Source of the DNA: Sphingomonadaceae bacterium
GTDB lineage: Bacteria > Pseudomonadota > Alphaproteobacteria > Sphingomonadales > Sphingomonadaceae
Length of the DNA stretch: 5,490 nucleotides
NCBI GenBank assembly: GCA_016742125.1
Contig: JACVCM010000137.1
Span: 1-5,490 of the forward strand
Direction of reading: 5' to 3'
The translations under genes were made by a program, and so were the position numbers. Under the pieces are notes generated by a model that saw only the letters and a program-made list of their open reading frames with translations, ran no database searches and had not been told where the DNA came from. Below are positions 1 through 5,460 of this stretch, piece after piece (position 1 is the stretch's first letter; each line of letters opens with the position of its first letter).

Positions 1-107
1 CATCTGTAATGTCGGAGTATGATGTTGGCAGCGGTGGCGGCGGAGACAGCGTCGGTCACCGAGGCATAGCCCTGCTTTTTGCGGCAGATGCTTAGTCTAG
101 TTTTCAT
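1..107 (-). CDS. Partial small hypothetical protein, N-terminal 35 codons, runs off the left edge
   Basis: A minus-strand frame opens with ATG at 107-105 and stays open to base 1. An in-frame TGA lies seven codons upstream, so this ATG is the first in the frame. The peptide starts MKTRLSICRKKQGYASV and continues through an Ala-rich stretch to LRHYR. The next codon begins TG, so Cys or Trp follows. A weak AAGG lies about 7 nt before the ATG. From memory, this layout (basic start, 'YASV..A..AA', then 'HYRC') resembles small proteins that go on to a C-x2-C...WHLT zinc-ribbon-like motif. The part that would prove this is outside the window. It lies 58 bp downstream of the roxA stop on the same strand and could be an operon tail or its own unit. 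No function is assigned. Confidence 0.45.
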   Translation of the reverse strand, partial: MKTRLSICRKKQGYASVTDAVSAATAANIILRHYR

Positions 108-165
108 TCTGACCTTGCCGTCCCGTCAAACCAGTTCGGGGTGACGAGGCTGGACAGGCTCATCA

Positions 166-1296
166 TTATGACCCATGGTCCAACGCCAAACTGCCGTTGT
201 TGATGAGTTGGGAAATAAGCGCCCCGTCTCCCCCACCGGCCGATGGCTTATCTTCGGCGCATAACCGTTCGGCAAATGCGGCGGTTTCGCTGTGGCATTC
301 AACGCACTCGCCGTCGACGAACAATAGCACTGCATCGCTTTGACGCACGAAGGAAAAGCGGCTGGCTGGGTTGCGGACTAACGTTGCACCGCTGGCGAGT
401 AAGTCACGCACGTCTTGCTCGCTGACCGGCGCTTCGGGTGCCCAGTCGATTTCAGGATATTTGGGCGTGCTGTTATAGCGTCCGAACCAGCGGGCGAAGG
501 CTTGCCGGTCTGCGAGTTTTTCGGTGACCATGGCGTGCAGCCTTGCCAGCGCCTCCGCCAGAATTTCGCCTGGATTGGCCTGGGCCGTCAATCCGGGATC
601 GGTGTAGCGGTCGTCGTCCTCCAATTCGGCGACCAAATAGTCAGCGAAATCGGCAATCAGCTCGCTGCGAGACGGCGCGCGGAAGCCTATCGAATAGGTC
701 ATGCAGTCATCGCCGACCGCAACGCCGTCGTGCGCAATGCCCGGCGGGACGTAGAGAATATCTCCGGGTTCGAGCAGCCATTCGCCGGTGGCGTCGAACT
801 CGGCCAACAGGCGCAGGTCGTCATGCGGCAAGAGCGGACTGTTCGCATCACAATGTTGACCCACACGCCAGCGCCGCTGACCCGCGCCCTGGATCAGGAA
901 GACATCATATTGATCGTAATGCGGCCCGACGCCGCCGCCTTCGGTGGCGTAGCTGACCATGACGTCGTCAATCCGCCAGTTGGGAATGAAGCGGAACGGC
1001 GTGAGGAGGGCGGCAACTTGTGGCACATGATGGTCGACGGCCTGGACGAGCAAGGTCCAGGGTGTTGCACCCAGCTTGGCGAAACGGTTGTCCGAGAAAG
1101 GGCCATGTTCGACCGCCCAGTCGCCGCCGCTACGGATGACGAGGCGCGATTCGACTTCCGCTTCGCAGGCGAGGCCTGCCAGCTCTTCGGGCTCCAACGG
1201 ATCGCTCCACGCATCCCAAGGGTTGCGGATCAGCATCGGCTTCCGCTGCCAGCTATCGCGCAGGAACGTATCGATGTCGAAATCGACGAGATTCAC
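166..1296 (-). CDS. roxA: RoxA/YcfD-type cupin (JmjC-like) 2-oxoglutarate/Fe(II) oxygenase, probable ribosomal protein uL16 arginine hydroxylase
   Basis: This 376-residue protein matches the RoxA/YcfD family in length (E. coli YcfD about 373) and motif order. Family members use Fe(II), O2 and 2-oxoglutarate to hydroxylate an arginine of ribosomal protein uL16 in the cytoplasm. Visible motifs: N-terminal 'RKPMLIRN' near 18-25; the HxD iron motif in GPHYDQYDVF, giving H126 and D128; 'GQRRWRVG' at 139-146, the Arg-rich strand that contacts 2-oxoglutarate in YcfD; and 'EPGDILYVPPGIAHDG' at 176-191, giving the distal iron ligand H189. The 2-His-1-carboxylate triad is complete, so it should be active. 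Residues ~210-376 correspond to the dimerisation and winged-helix-like C-terminus. The start is GTG at 1296-1294, sharing GTGA with the preceding stop; only a weak GAG lies upstream, which suggests translational coupling. The family call is firm; the exact substrate is inferred from homologues. Confidence 0.9.
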   Translation of the reverse strand: MNLVDFDIDTFLRDSWQRKPMLIRNPWDAWSDPLEPEELAGLACEAEVESRLVIRSGGDWAVEHGPFSDNRFAKLGATPWTLLVQAVDHHVPQVAALLTPFRFIPNWRIDDVMVSYATEGGGVGPHYDQYDVFLIQGAGQRRWRVGQHCDANSPLLPHDDLRLLAEFDATGEWLLEPGDILYVPPGIAHDGVAVGDDCMTYSIGFRAPSRSELIADFADYLVAELEDDDRYTDPGLTAQANPGEILAEALARLHAMVTEKLADRQAFARWFGRYNSTPKYPEIDWAPEAPVSEQDVRDLLASGATLVRNPASRFSFVRQSDAVLLFVDGECVECHSETAAFAERLCAEDKPSAGGGDGALISQLINNGSLALDHGS

Positions 1297-1682
1297 CCGC
1301 TCATCTTCGTGAGCATCTCGCCCATTTTCTGGTGGAGCATGTTGACCGCCTTCAAGGGGCGGACCATGACCTTGAAATGGGTGATGAGGCCGTCGTCATT
1401 GCAGGAGATCATGTCGATGCCATTGATCGCGATACCGTCGATGACGGTCCTGAATTCGAGCACGGCGCTATTCTCGCGGTGCCATTCACCGACATATTCG
1501 AAGTCCGCGTTACCCAGCGTGTGGCCTGCGGCCGCCAGATATTTGGAGGTTATGGCCTTGCCGACCTGGGGCGTGTGCACAACGGGGCTTTCGAAGACGC
1601 AATCGTCATGGAGGATGGCCGCGATGGTCGCTTCATCCTTGGACAGTGCGACTTTGTGCCAGATTTCTGCGGGGTTTGGCAT
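1293..1682 (-). CDS. NTF2-like / SnoaL-like fold protein, function unknown
   Basis: About 129 residues with the cone-shaped NTF2/SnoaL look: an N-terminal helix (PAEIWHKVALSKDE), then 'LHDDCVFESPVVHTPQVGK', which is typical of the SnoaL pocket, and a final set of alternating strands ending in 'GLITHFKVMVRPLKAV'. This fold serves as polyketide cyclases, isomerases, dehydratases or non-catalytic binding proteins, and the sequence alone does not choose among these. I prefer ATG at 1682, 2 bp after the dehydrogenase stop. A TTG at 1688, overlapping that stop as TTGA, would add two residues. The ribosome binding site is poor (GGGA about 10 nt upstream), so coupling to the upstream gene is likely. 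The stop overlaps the roxA start (GTGA). The tight sandwich between two enzymes suggests co-expression, not a known shared pathway. Confidence 0.82.
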   Translation of the reverse strand: MPNPAEIWHKVALSKDEATIAAILHDDCVFESPVVHTPQVGKAITSKYLAAAGHTLGNADFEYVGEWHRENSAVLEFRTVIDGIAINGIDMISCNDDGLITHFKVMVRPLKAVNMLHQKMGEMLTKMSG

Positions 1683-1684
1683 AC

Positions 1685-2632
1685 TCAATATCCCAGATCG
1701 AGGTTGACGAGCGGCTGGAGCGGCTCACCCTTGCGGTAGCGTTCCAAATTCTCCAAAAACCGCTCTGCCGAGCGGACGAACATCTTGTCCTGCGCGCGGC
1801 CCGACAGGTGCATAGTGATATGGGCGTTGTCGAGGCTCCACAGCGGGTGGTCGGCGGGCAGCGGTTCGGGCGTGGTAACGTCGAGGAAGGCCGCGCCGAT
1901 TTGTTTATCTTGCAGCGCCTTGACCAGCGCGTCCTGCTCAACCACCGAACCGCGCGCGATGTTGATGAGGGTGGCGCTCTGCTTCATTGTTGCCAGCTCA
2001 TCCGCGCCGATGATATTTTCGGTTTCGGGGGTCGCGGGTACGGCAAGAATGATCCAGTCGAATTCGTTCAACCGCGCGCGCCACGCGTCCGGGGCCAGGC
2101 TCGTGGGTCCCGGCGTGCGGCGGACGATGGTGACATCGACGCCAAAGGGCTTCAGCCGTTCTTCGATAAGCTTGCCGATCGCTCCGTAGCCGAGGAGTAG
2201 AGCCTTCGATCCGAACAGCTCGACCTTGCCCGGCGAGTCGACCAGCCACTGATGCCGCTCCTGTGCGCGCACCACTTCGCGGTAGCCCTTCGCCACTGTT
2301 AGCATTCCCATGACGACATATTCGGCGATGGTGATCGCATTGATCCCCGCGCCATTGGTGACGAGCGTGCCGCGTTTCTTAAGCTCCGCCAGCGGCATAC
2401 CGTCGACGCCGGCATAGATGCTGTTGAGCCATTTGAGATTGGTCGCGGCGGTGATCACAGCTGCCATATCGGCCTTATCATACATATCGAACCAGCCAAT
2501 TTCCGCCTGCGGCGCGAGCGCCAGTGCCTCTTCCTTGGACATGAACCAGTGCGGTTCGACCCAATCGGGCAGGCGGGGCTCGATCAGCGGGCGGACGAGG
2601 CCGGCCATGACGAGGTTGGTTTTTTCTGTCAT
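1685..2632 (-). CDS. D-isomer-specific 2-hydroxyacid dehydrogenase family protein, probable NADP(H) preference
   Basis: A 315-residue cytoplasmic oxidoreductase interconverting a 2-oxoacid and a D-2-hydroxyacid; the substrate is not evident. The nucleotide-binding glycine motif is GYGAIG at 148-153. The catalytic set is present: R227 in NIARGS, E256 in 'TPEPLP', and H275 in ITMHLSG. The 'PLW...N' segment before the His is typical of the family. The strand after the glycine motif ends VTIVRR (167-172), with arginines where NAD-dependent members usually have an acidic residue, so NADP(H) is likely, as in GhrA-like glyoxylate/hydroxypyruvate reductases. Met precedes the catalytic His where Pro is commoner. 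ATG at 2632 follows the DUF559 stop by 2 bp and has a strong GGGGAGGAG site 5 nt upstream, supplied by the repeat arm. The stop is 2 bp before the NTF2-like ATG. Confidence 0.9.
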   Translation of the reverse strand: MTEKTNLVMAGLVRPLIEPRLPDWVEPHWFMSKEEALALAPQAEIGWFDMYDKADMAAVITAATNLKWLNSIYAGVDGMPLAELKKRGTLVTNGAGINAITIAEYVVMGMLTVAKGYREVVRAQERHQWLVDSPGKVELFGSKALLLGYGAIGKLIEERLKPFGVDVTIVRRTPGPTSLAPDAWRARLNEFDWIILAVPATPETENIIGADELATMKQSATLINIARGSVVEQDALVKALQDKQIGAAFLDVTTPEPLPADHPLWSLDNAHITMHLSGRAQDKMFVRSAERFLENLERYRKGEPLQPLVNLDLGY

Positions 2633-2634
2633 GT

Positions 2635-3066
2635 TTACTCCTCCCCATCGACTTGCGATGGGGAGGTGGCATCGCGCAGCGATGACGGAGGGGCCTTCCC
2701 AAAGCTGACAAGTCGAGCTTCAACCGTTGCAAGTATCGCGTTTGCTGCCTGTTCGACGTTGTTCAAAACATCGGCCGCCGAAATTCGCAACGTATCGATG
2801 CGCCGTTCGGCAAGCCAGATATCCCTGGCCGCGTCACGCTCGGGCCGGTCGCCAGTGCCATGCACGAAACCATCGATCTCAATGGCGAGGTTTGCCCGTG
2901 CGTGGAAAAAATCCAGAATAAACGGTCCAGCCGGATGTTGTTTGCGAAACTTGTGACCCGAGGGTGAGGTTCGCAGAAATTGCCAGAGCAGCAGTTCGGG
3001 CTTTGTCAGCTGACGGCGCAACCGTTTGGCGCGTTTGACCGAAACCGATGATTTAACCGGACGCAT
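2635..3066 (-). CDS. DUF559 family protein, small PD-(D/E)XK (Vsr-like) nuclease-fold protein inside a repeat-bounded cassette
   Basis: A 143-residue basic protein of the DUF559 family (PF04480), related to very-short-patch-repair endonucleases. Motifs in order: 'RAKRLRRQLTKPELLLWQFLR' with E24 in the N-terminal helix; 'HKFRKQHPAGPFILDFF' with D52 as the first acidic catalytic position; 'LAIEIDG' with E63-x-D65; H69; and 'LRISAADVL' near the end of the fold. The catalytic core looks intact, so metal-dependent DNA cleavage is plausible, though no biochemical role is established for most members. ATG at 3066 is chosen because GGAGGGG lies 6 nt upstream; a GTG at 3084 lacks that support. Residues ~125-143 (Pro/Ser rich, ending DGEE) lie after the fold and are encoded by the left repeat arm, so the natural domain probably ends near 124. 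The gene follows cysS by 72 bp, all repeat, and precedes the dehydrogenase by 2 bp. Confidence 0.87.
   Translation of the reverse strand: MRPVKSSVSVKRAKRLRRQLTKPELLLWQFLRTSPSGHKFRKQHPAGPFILDFFHARANLAIEIDGFVHGTGDRPERDAARDIWLAERRIDTLRISAADVLNNVEQAANAILATVEARLVSFGKAPPSSLRDATSPSQVDGEE
2637..2696 (+). repeat. Left terminal repeat arm with two hairpins
   Basis: Hairpin 1 has an 11-bp perfect stem, CCTCCCCATCG at 2640-2650 and its complement at 2656-2666, around the 5-nt loop ACTTG. Hairpin 2 has a 6-bp perfect stem, CATCGC at 2670-2675 and GCGATG at 2679-2684, around GCA. It ends with GACGGAGGGGCCT. On the minus strand the arm encodes the DUF559 C-terminal tail and its outer end gives the dehydrogenase ribosome binding site. 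Confidence 0.92.
2638..2646 (-). promoter_or_regulatory. Repeat-derived ribosome binding site of the dehydrogenase, partly buried in a hairpin
   Basis: Minus strand GGGGAGGAG ends 5 nt before ATG 2632. Its GGGGAGG part (2646-2640) lies in the 3' half of the 11-bp hairpin, leaving only AG unpaired. The DUF559 stop TAA (2637-2635) sits between it and the ATG, so a ribosome finishing DUF559 would open the hairpin. Coupled translation is inferred. Confidence 0.65.
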
Positions 3067-3069
3067 CGC

Positions 3070-3139
3070 AGGCCCCTCCGTCACGCCTTCGCTTCGCTAC
3101 GGCGCGCCACCTCCCCATCGCAAGTCGATGGGGAGGAGT
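3070..3139 (-). repeat. Right terminal repeat arm with two hairpins, inverted copy of the left arm
   Basis: Hairpin 1 is identical to the left arm's: stem halves at 3110-3120 and 3126-3136, loop 3121-3125. Read on the minus strand, hairpin 2 is CGCGCC pairing with GGCGTG (six pairs, one G-U) around a 13-nt loop holding a GCGAA direct repeat. It shares almost no sequence with the left hairpin 2. The inner end carries GGAGGGG, used as the DUF559 ribosome binding site. The arm starts within the cysS stop codon, so hairpin 1 folds two nucleotides after that stop. Confidence 0.92.
3073..3079 (-). promoter_or_regulatory. Ribosome binding site of the DUF559 gene, from the right repeat arm
   Basis: Minus strand GGAGGGG, 6 nt before ATG 3066. 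It decides the start against the GTG at 3084. It lies in the 14-bp block shared by both arms, so the cassette carries its own translation signal. Confidence 0.65.
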
Positions 3140-4557
3140 CATATGTCCAGCTTCCAGTCCCAGCCCAGCGGATCGCCGTCCATCACTTCGACGCCTCGCG
3201 CAATTAGATCATCGCGGATGGCATCGGATTTGGCGAAGTCCTTTGCGGCGCGTGCCTCTTTGCGCTGGTGAAGGGCGGTTTCGATTTCTTCTTCGGTGAT
3301 GGTGGCTGTGGCCGGGCGGATGCGGAGGTCTGCGCGAGACAACGACTGAAGGTTTAAACCGAGCACTGCGTCGCACTCAAAGATTGCTGCCAGCCGATCC
3401 GCTGCGTATCCTTTTTGCTCAGAAATTGAAAAGGCGATGTCTAGCACACGTGGAGTGTTAAGGTCGTCTGACAGAGCTTCGTCGATTTGGCTGATCGTCA
3501 TATCAGCTTGCCCGGCAGGTTCGGCTTCTGCTTTTGTGCGAAATCTCTCGATCAACATCACCATCCGCTTCAACCGCACAAAAGCCGCCAGCAACCCCTC
3601 CCAGCTAAACTCCAACTCACTCCGATAATGCGCCTGCAGGCACATCAGGCGGTAGGCGAGGGGGTGGAAGCCTTTGTCGATTAGCGTTTGCAGGCGCAGG
3701 AATTCGCCTGCGGACTTGCTCATCTTTCCGCGCCGGTCGATCAGGAAATTATTGTGCATCCAGATGCGCGCGCCGGTATCGGCAGCGTCGCCATGCGCCT
3801 GATTCTGCGCAATCTCGCAGGGATGATGGACCTCGCGGTGGTCGATGCCGCCGGTGTGGATGTCGAAAGGCTGGCCAAGCAGGGCCGCGCTCATCACCGA
3901 ACATTCCAGATGCCAACCCGGAGCGCCGCGGCCCCAGGGGCTATCCCATTCCATCTGCCGCGTCTCACCCGCTGGGGTGGTGCGCCAGATGGCGAAATCG
4001 ACCGGGTTGCGCTTGCCCGGAACCGGATCGATCCGGCTCTCCCCGCCATCGGTGTTCGCACGCGCAAGGCGGCCATAATCAGGGACGGTTGAGGTGTCGA
4101 AATACAGCCCGCTTTCCAACCGGTAGCAATGCTTTGCCTCAATCGCCTTTGCCCATTCGATCATCGCCTCGACATAGTCGGTCGCCTTGGGGTGCTGCGG
4201 TTTGCGGATATTCAGCCGCGCCAGATCGGCCTCAAAATCCGCCTGATAGAAAGCCGCGATATCCCAGGCGCTCTTGCCCTGCGACGCCGCCATTTTCTCC
4301 ATCTTGTCCTCACCCGCATCGGCATCATCGGTCAGATGGCCGACATCGGTGATGTTGATGACGTGGCTGAGCTTATAGCCCTTGTACGACAGCACACGGC
4401 CCAGCGTATCGGCAAAGACATAGGCGCGCATGTTGCCGATATGCTGGTAATTATAGACTGTGGGCCCGCAAGTGTAGACGCGCGCCTCGCCTTCACGGAT
4501 CGGCTGGAAGGTTTCCAGTTGGCGCGTCAAGCTGTTGAAGAGTTTCAGGTCGGACAT
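3139..4557 (-). CDS. cysS: Cysteinyl-tRNA synthetase
   Basis: Charges tRNA-Cys with cysteine using ATP; class I, cytoplasmic, essential. The ATG at 4557 gives 472 residues, normal for the family. The protein starts MSDLKLFNSLTRQLETF, a typical CysS N-terminus; a TTG at 4581 would add eight residues without better signals. Motifs: 'YTCGPTVYNYQHIGN' with C30 and HIGN (39-42, the HIGH signature); 'GWHLECS' with C219; 'GGIDHREVHHPCEIAQ' with H244 and E248; and KMSKS at 278-282. C30, C219, H244 and E248 match the four zinc ligands of E. coli CysS (C28, C209, H234, E238), with identical spacing between the last three. The C-terminal anticodon-binding part includes 'KDFAKSDAIRDDLIARGVEVMD'. One oddity is HHPCE where HHENE or HHTNE is usual. 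The stop TGA (3141-3139) touches the DUF559 cassette. Confidence 0.97.
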   Translation of the reverse strand: MSDLKLFNSLTRQLETFQPIREGEARVYTCGPTVYNYQHIGNMRAYVFADTLGRVLSYKGYKLSHVINITDVGHLTDDADAGEDKMEKMAASQGKSAWDIAAFYQADFEADLARLNIRKPQHPKATDYVEAMIEWAKAIEAKHCYRLESGLYFDTSTVPDYGRLARANTDGGESRIDPVPGKRNPVDFAIWRTTPAGETRQMEWDSPWGRGAPGWHLECSVMSAALLGQPFDIHTGGIDHREVHHPCEIAQNQAHGDAADTGARIWMHNNFLIDRRGKMSKSAGEFLRLQTLIDKGFHPLAYRLMCLQAHYRSELEFSWEGLLAAFVRLKRMVMLIERFRTKAEAEPAGQADMTISQIDEALSDDLNTPRVLDIAFSISEQKGYAADRLAAIFECDAVLGLNLQSLSRADLRIRPATATITEEEIETALHQRKEARAAKDFAKSDAIRDDLIARGVEVMDGDPLGWDWKLDI

Positions 4558-4771
4558 GAAAGGCGGGTATTTCGTCTGCAAATGTTGGATCAGGGCAATC
4601 GCTGGAAAGCCGCAGAAATCTCAAAAAGTAGATAGCCAGTCAGGGGGTCTTAAAACCCTACATTCCGGCGATCTTTTCGGACATATGATCATGCCATGTC
4701 GCTGGCAGACGAAGTCCTACATTGCAAGTGTTGAGAGTCCGATCCTGCCCATCTTGCAAAGATGAGGAGGA
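4558..4771. other. Intergenic region upstream of cysS, no gene found
   Basis: 214 bp between the nitroreductase stop and the preferred cysS start, with lower GC than its flanks (about 47% over 4621-4680). It should hold any cysS promoter, but I see no convincing -35/-10 pair. Small hairpins are CATCTT/AAGATG at 4750-4764 (3-nt loop, just after the nitroreductase gene) and TGCCA/TGGCA at 4692-4707. Neither is followed by a T-run on the minus strand, so no intrinsic terminator is called. CCTACATT occurs twice (4657-4664, 4716-4723). No clear ribosome binding site precedes cysS. Confidence 0.6.
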
Positions 4772-5443
4772 TTAAAACCCCTCCCACTTGATCACCTCAT
4801 CGAGCGGCGCCCTCGGCACCTTGAAGCTGTTCACGGCCGCATCCGGATCGCGATAGCCTATCGCCGCGCCGCAGAAGAAAATATGGTCTTCGGGAATATC
4901 GAAACATTCGCGTATCTGCGGGGTGTAGATCGCCCATGCTTCCTGGAAGCAGCAATCGAGCCCTTCCTCGCGCAGCAATAGAGCGATGGTTTGCAACCAC
5001 ATGCCGATGTCCGACCATTGCGGCGGGCCCATATATTTGGGGGTGTGGATCAGCATCAGGATCGGCGCATCGAAAGCGCGGAAATTCTTCGCAAACCACA
5101 TCAGCCGCGCCATCTTGTTTTCGCGCGGGATTCCCAGCGCGGCATATAGCGCCTCGCCGACGCCAAAGCGCCGCTCGCTATATTTTCCGTCGAGTTCGGG
5201 CGGATAGATGTCATACTCTGGCTTGTGTGCCGCCGGACCCTGCGGAAGCACCTCGGCAACGGAATCGAGCAATTGTTTCAGTGGCGCGCCGGTTGCGACA
5301 ATTGCATTCCAGGGTTGCGTATTGCCGCCCGATGGGGCGCTCTGCGCCTTGACAAAAATCTTTTCGAGCAGTGCCCGATCGACCGGCTTGTCGAGAAACT
5401 CCCGCACCGAACGGCGGGTGGCAACCGCTTCGCTAACATTCAT
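4772..5443 (-). CDS. FMN-dependent nitroreductase, PnbA/NfnB-like
   Basis: A 223-residue flavoprotein of the nitroreductase superfamily, most like the PnbA/NfnB branch, which reduces nitroaromatics or quinone-like compounds with NAD(P)H. N-terminal 'EAVATRRSVREFLDKPV' (5-21) contains the RRS phosphate-contacting motif of FMN binding. 'SAPSGGNTQPW' at 35-45 is the second flavin motif. 'PQWSDIGMWLQTIALLLREEGL' at 141-162 is the central helix, and 'FFCGAAIGYRDPDAAVNSF' at 189-207 is the usual Gly-rich C-terminal segment. Length and motif order are typical, with no truncation. ATG at 5443 has GGGAG (5454-5450) 6 nt upstream. A perfect palindrome 18 bp upstream suggests regulation by a repressor. 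It is separated from cysS by 214 bp and is probably its own unit. The physiological substrate cannot be told from sequence. Confidence 0.92.
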   Translation of the reverse strand: MNVSEAVATRRSVREFLDKPVDRALLEKIFVKAQSAPSGGNTQPWNAIVATGAPLKQLLDSVAEVLPQGPAAHKPEYDIYPPELDGKYSERRFGVGEALYAALGIPRENKMARLMWFAKNFRAFDAPILMLIHTPKYMGPPQWSDIGMWLQTIALLLREEGLDCCFQEAWAIYTPQIRECFDIPEDHIFFCGAAIGYRDPDAAVNSFKVPRAPLDEVIKWEGF

Positions 5444-5460
5444 TTCCTGCTCCCTGAGAT

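Larger units (their letters stand above)
2637..3139 (-). mobile_element. Inverted-repeat-bounded DUF559 cassette (REP/MITE-like module)
   Basis: A 503-bp block has two long arms in inverted orientation. Bases 2637-2670 are a perfect reverse complement of 3106-3139 (34 bp), and 2683-2696 of 3070-3083 (14 bp). Between these matched parts is a variable spacer of 12 bp (left) or 22 bp (right). Matching stops at both outer ends: base 3139 is the last base of the cysS TGA, and base 2637 is the first base of the DUF559 TAA. The DUF559 gene fills the interior. No transposase, target-site duplication or attachment site is visible. The geometry recalls REP-associated tyrosine transposase loci, but with a nuclease-fold protein in place of the transposase. 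Present or past mobility is inferred, not shown. Confidence 0.65.

Noticed and set aside
415..1707. Long plus-strand open frame (about 430 codons) opposite the roxA and NTF2-like genes
   Set aside because: Its translation shows no recognisable family and it mirrors two minus-strand genes with clear motifs. Long antisense frames are common in GC-rich coding DNA.
1646..2200. Plus-strand open frame of about 184 codons opposite the dehydrogenase
   Set aside because: Antisense shadow of a gene with intact catalytic motifs; no homology or start signal of its own.
3067..3084. GTG at 3084 as DUF559 start
   Set aside because: It lies inside the conserved repeat block with no upstream ribosome binding site, whereas ATG 3066 has GGAGGGG at ideal spacing.
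2637..3139. CRISPR array or integron attC reading of the palindromic repeats
   Set aside because: There are only two copies, in inverted orientation around a gene, with no regular spacers and no integrase core-site sequences.
4129..4635. Plus-strand open frame of about 168 codons opposite the cysS 5' part
   Set aside because: Antisense to the HIGN region of cysS; no independent protein signature.
4644..4659. Possible terminator around GGGTCTTAAAACCC in the cysS upstream region
   Set aside because: Only about five pairs including a wobble on the minus strand, with no T-run directly after it.
4657..4723. Two copies of CCTACATT as a regulatory direct repeat
   Set aside because: An 8-mer repeated once in about 200 bp is close to chance expectation, and the flanks do not match.
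4558..4771. T-box or other riboswitch leader for cysS
   Set aside because: No T-box consensus, no specifier hairpin and no terminator/antiterminator pair could be seen; T-boxes are also not expected in alphaproteobacteria.
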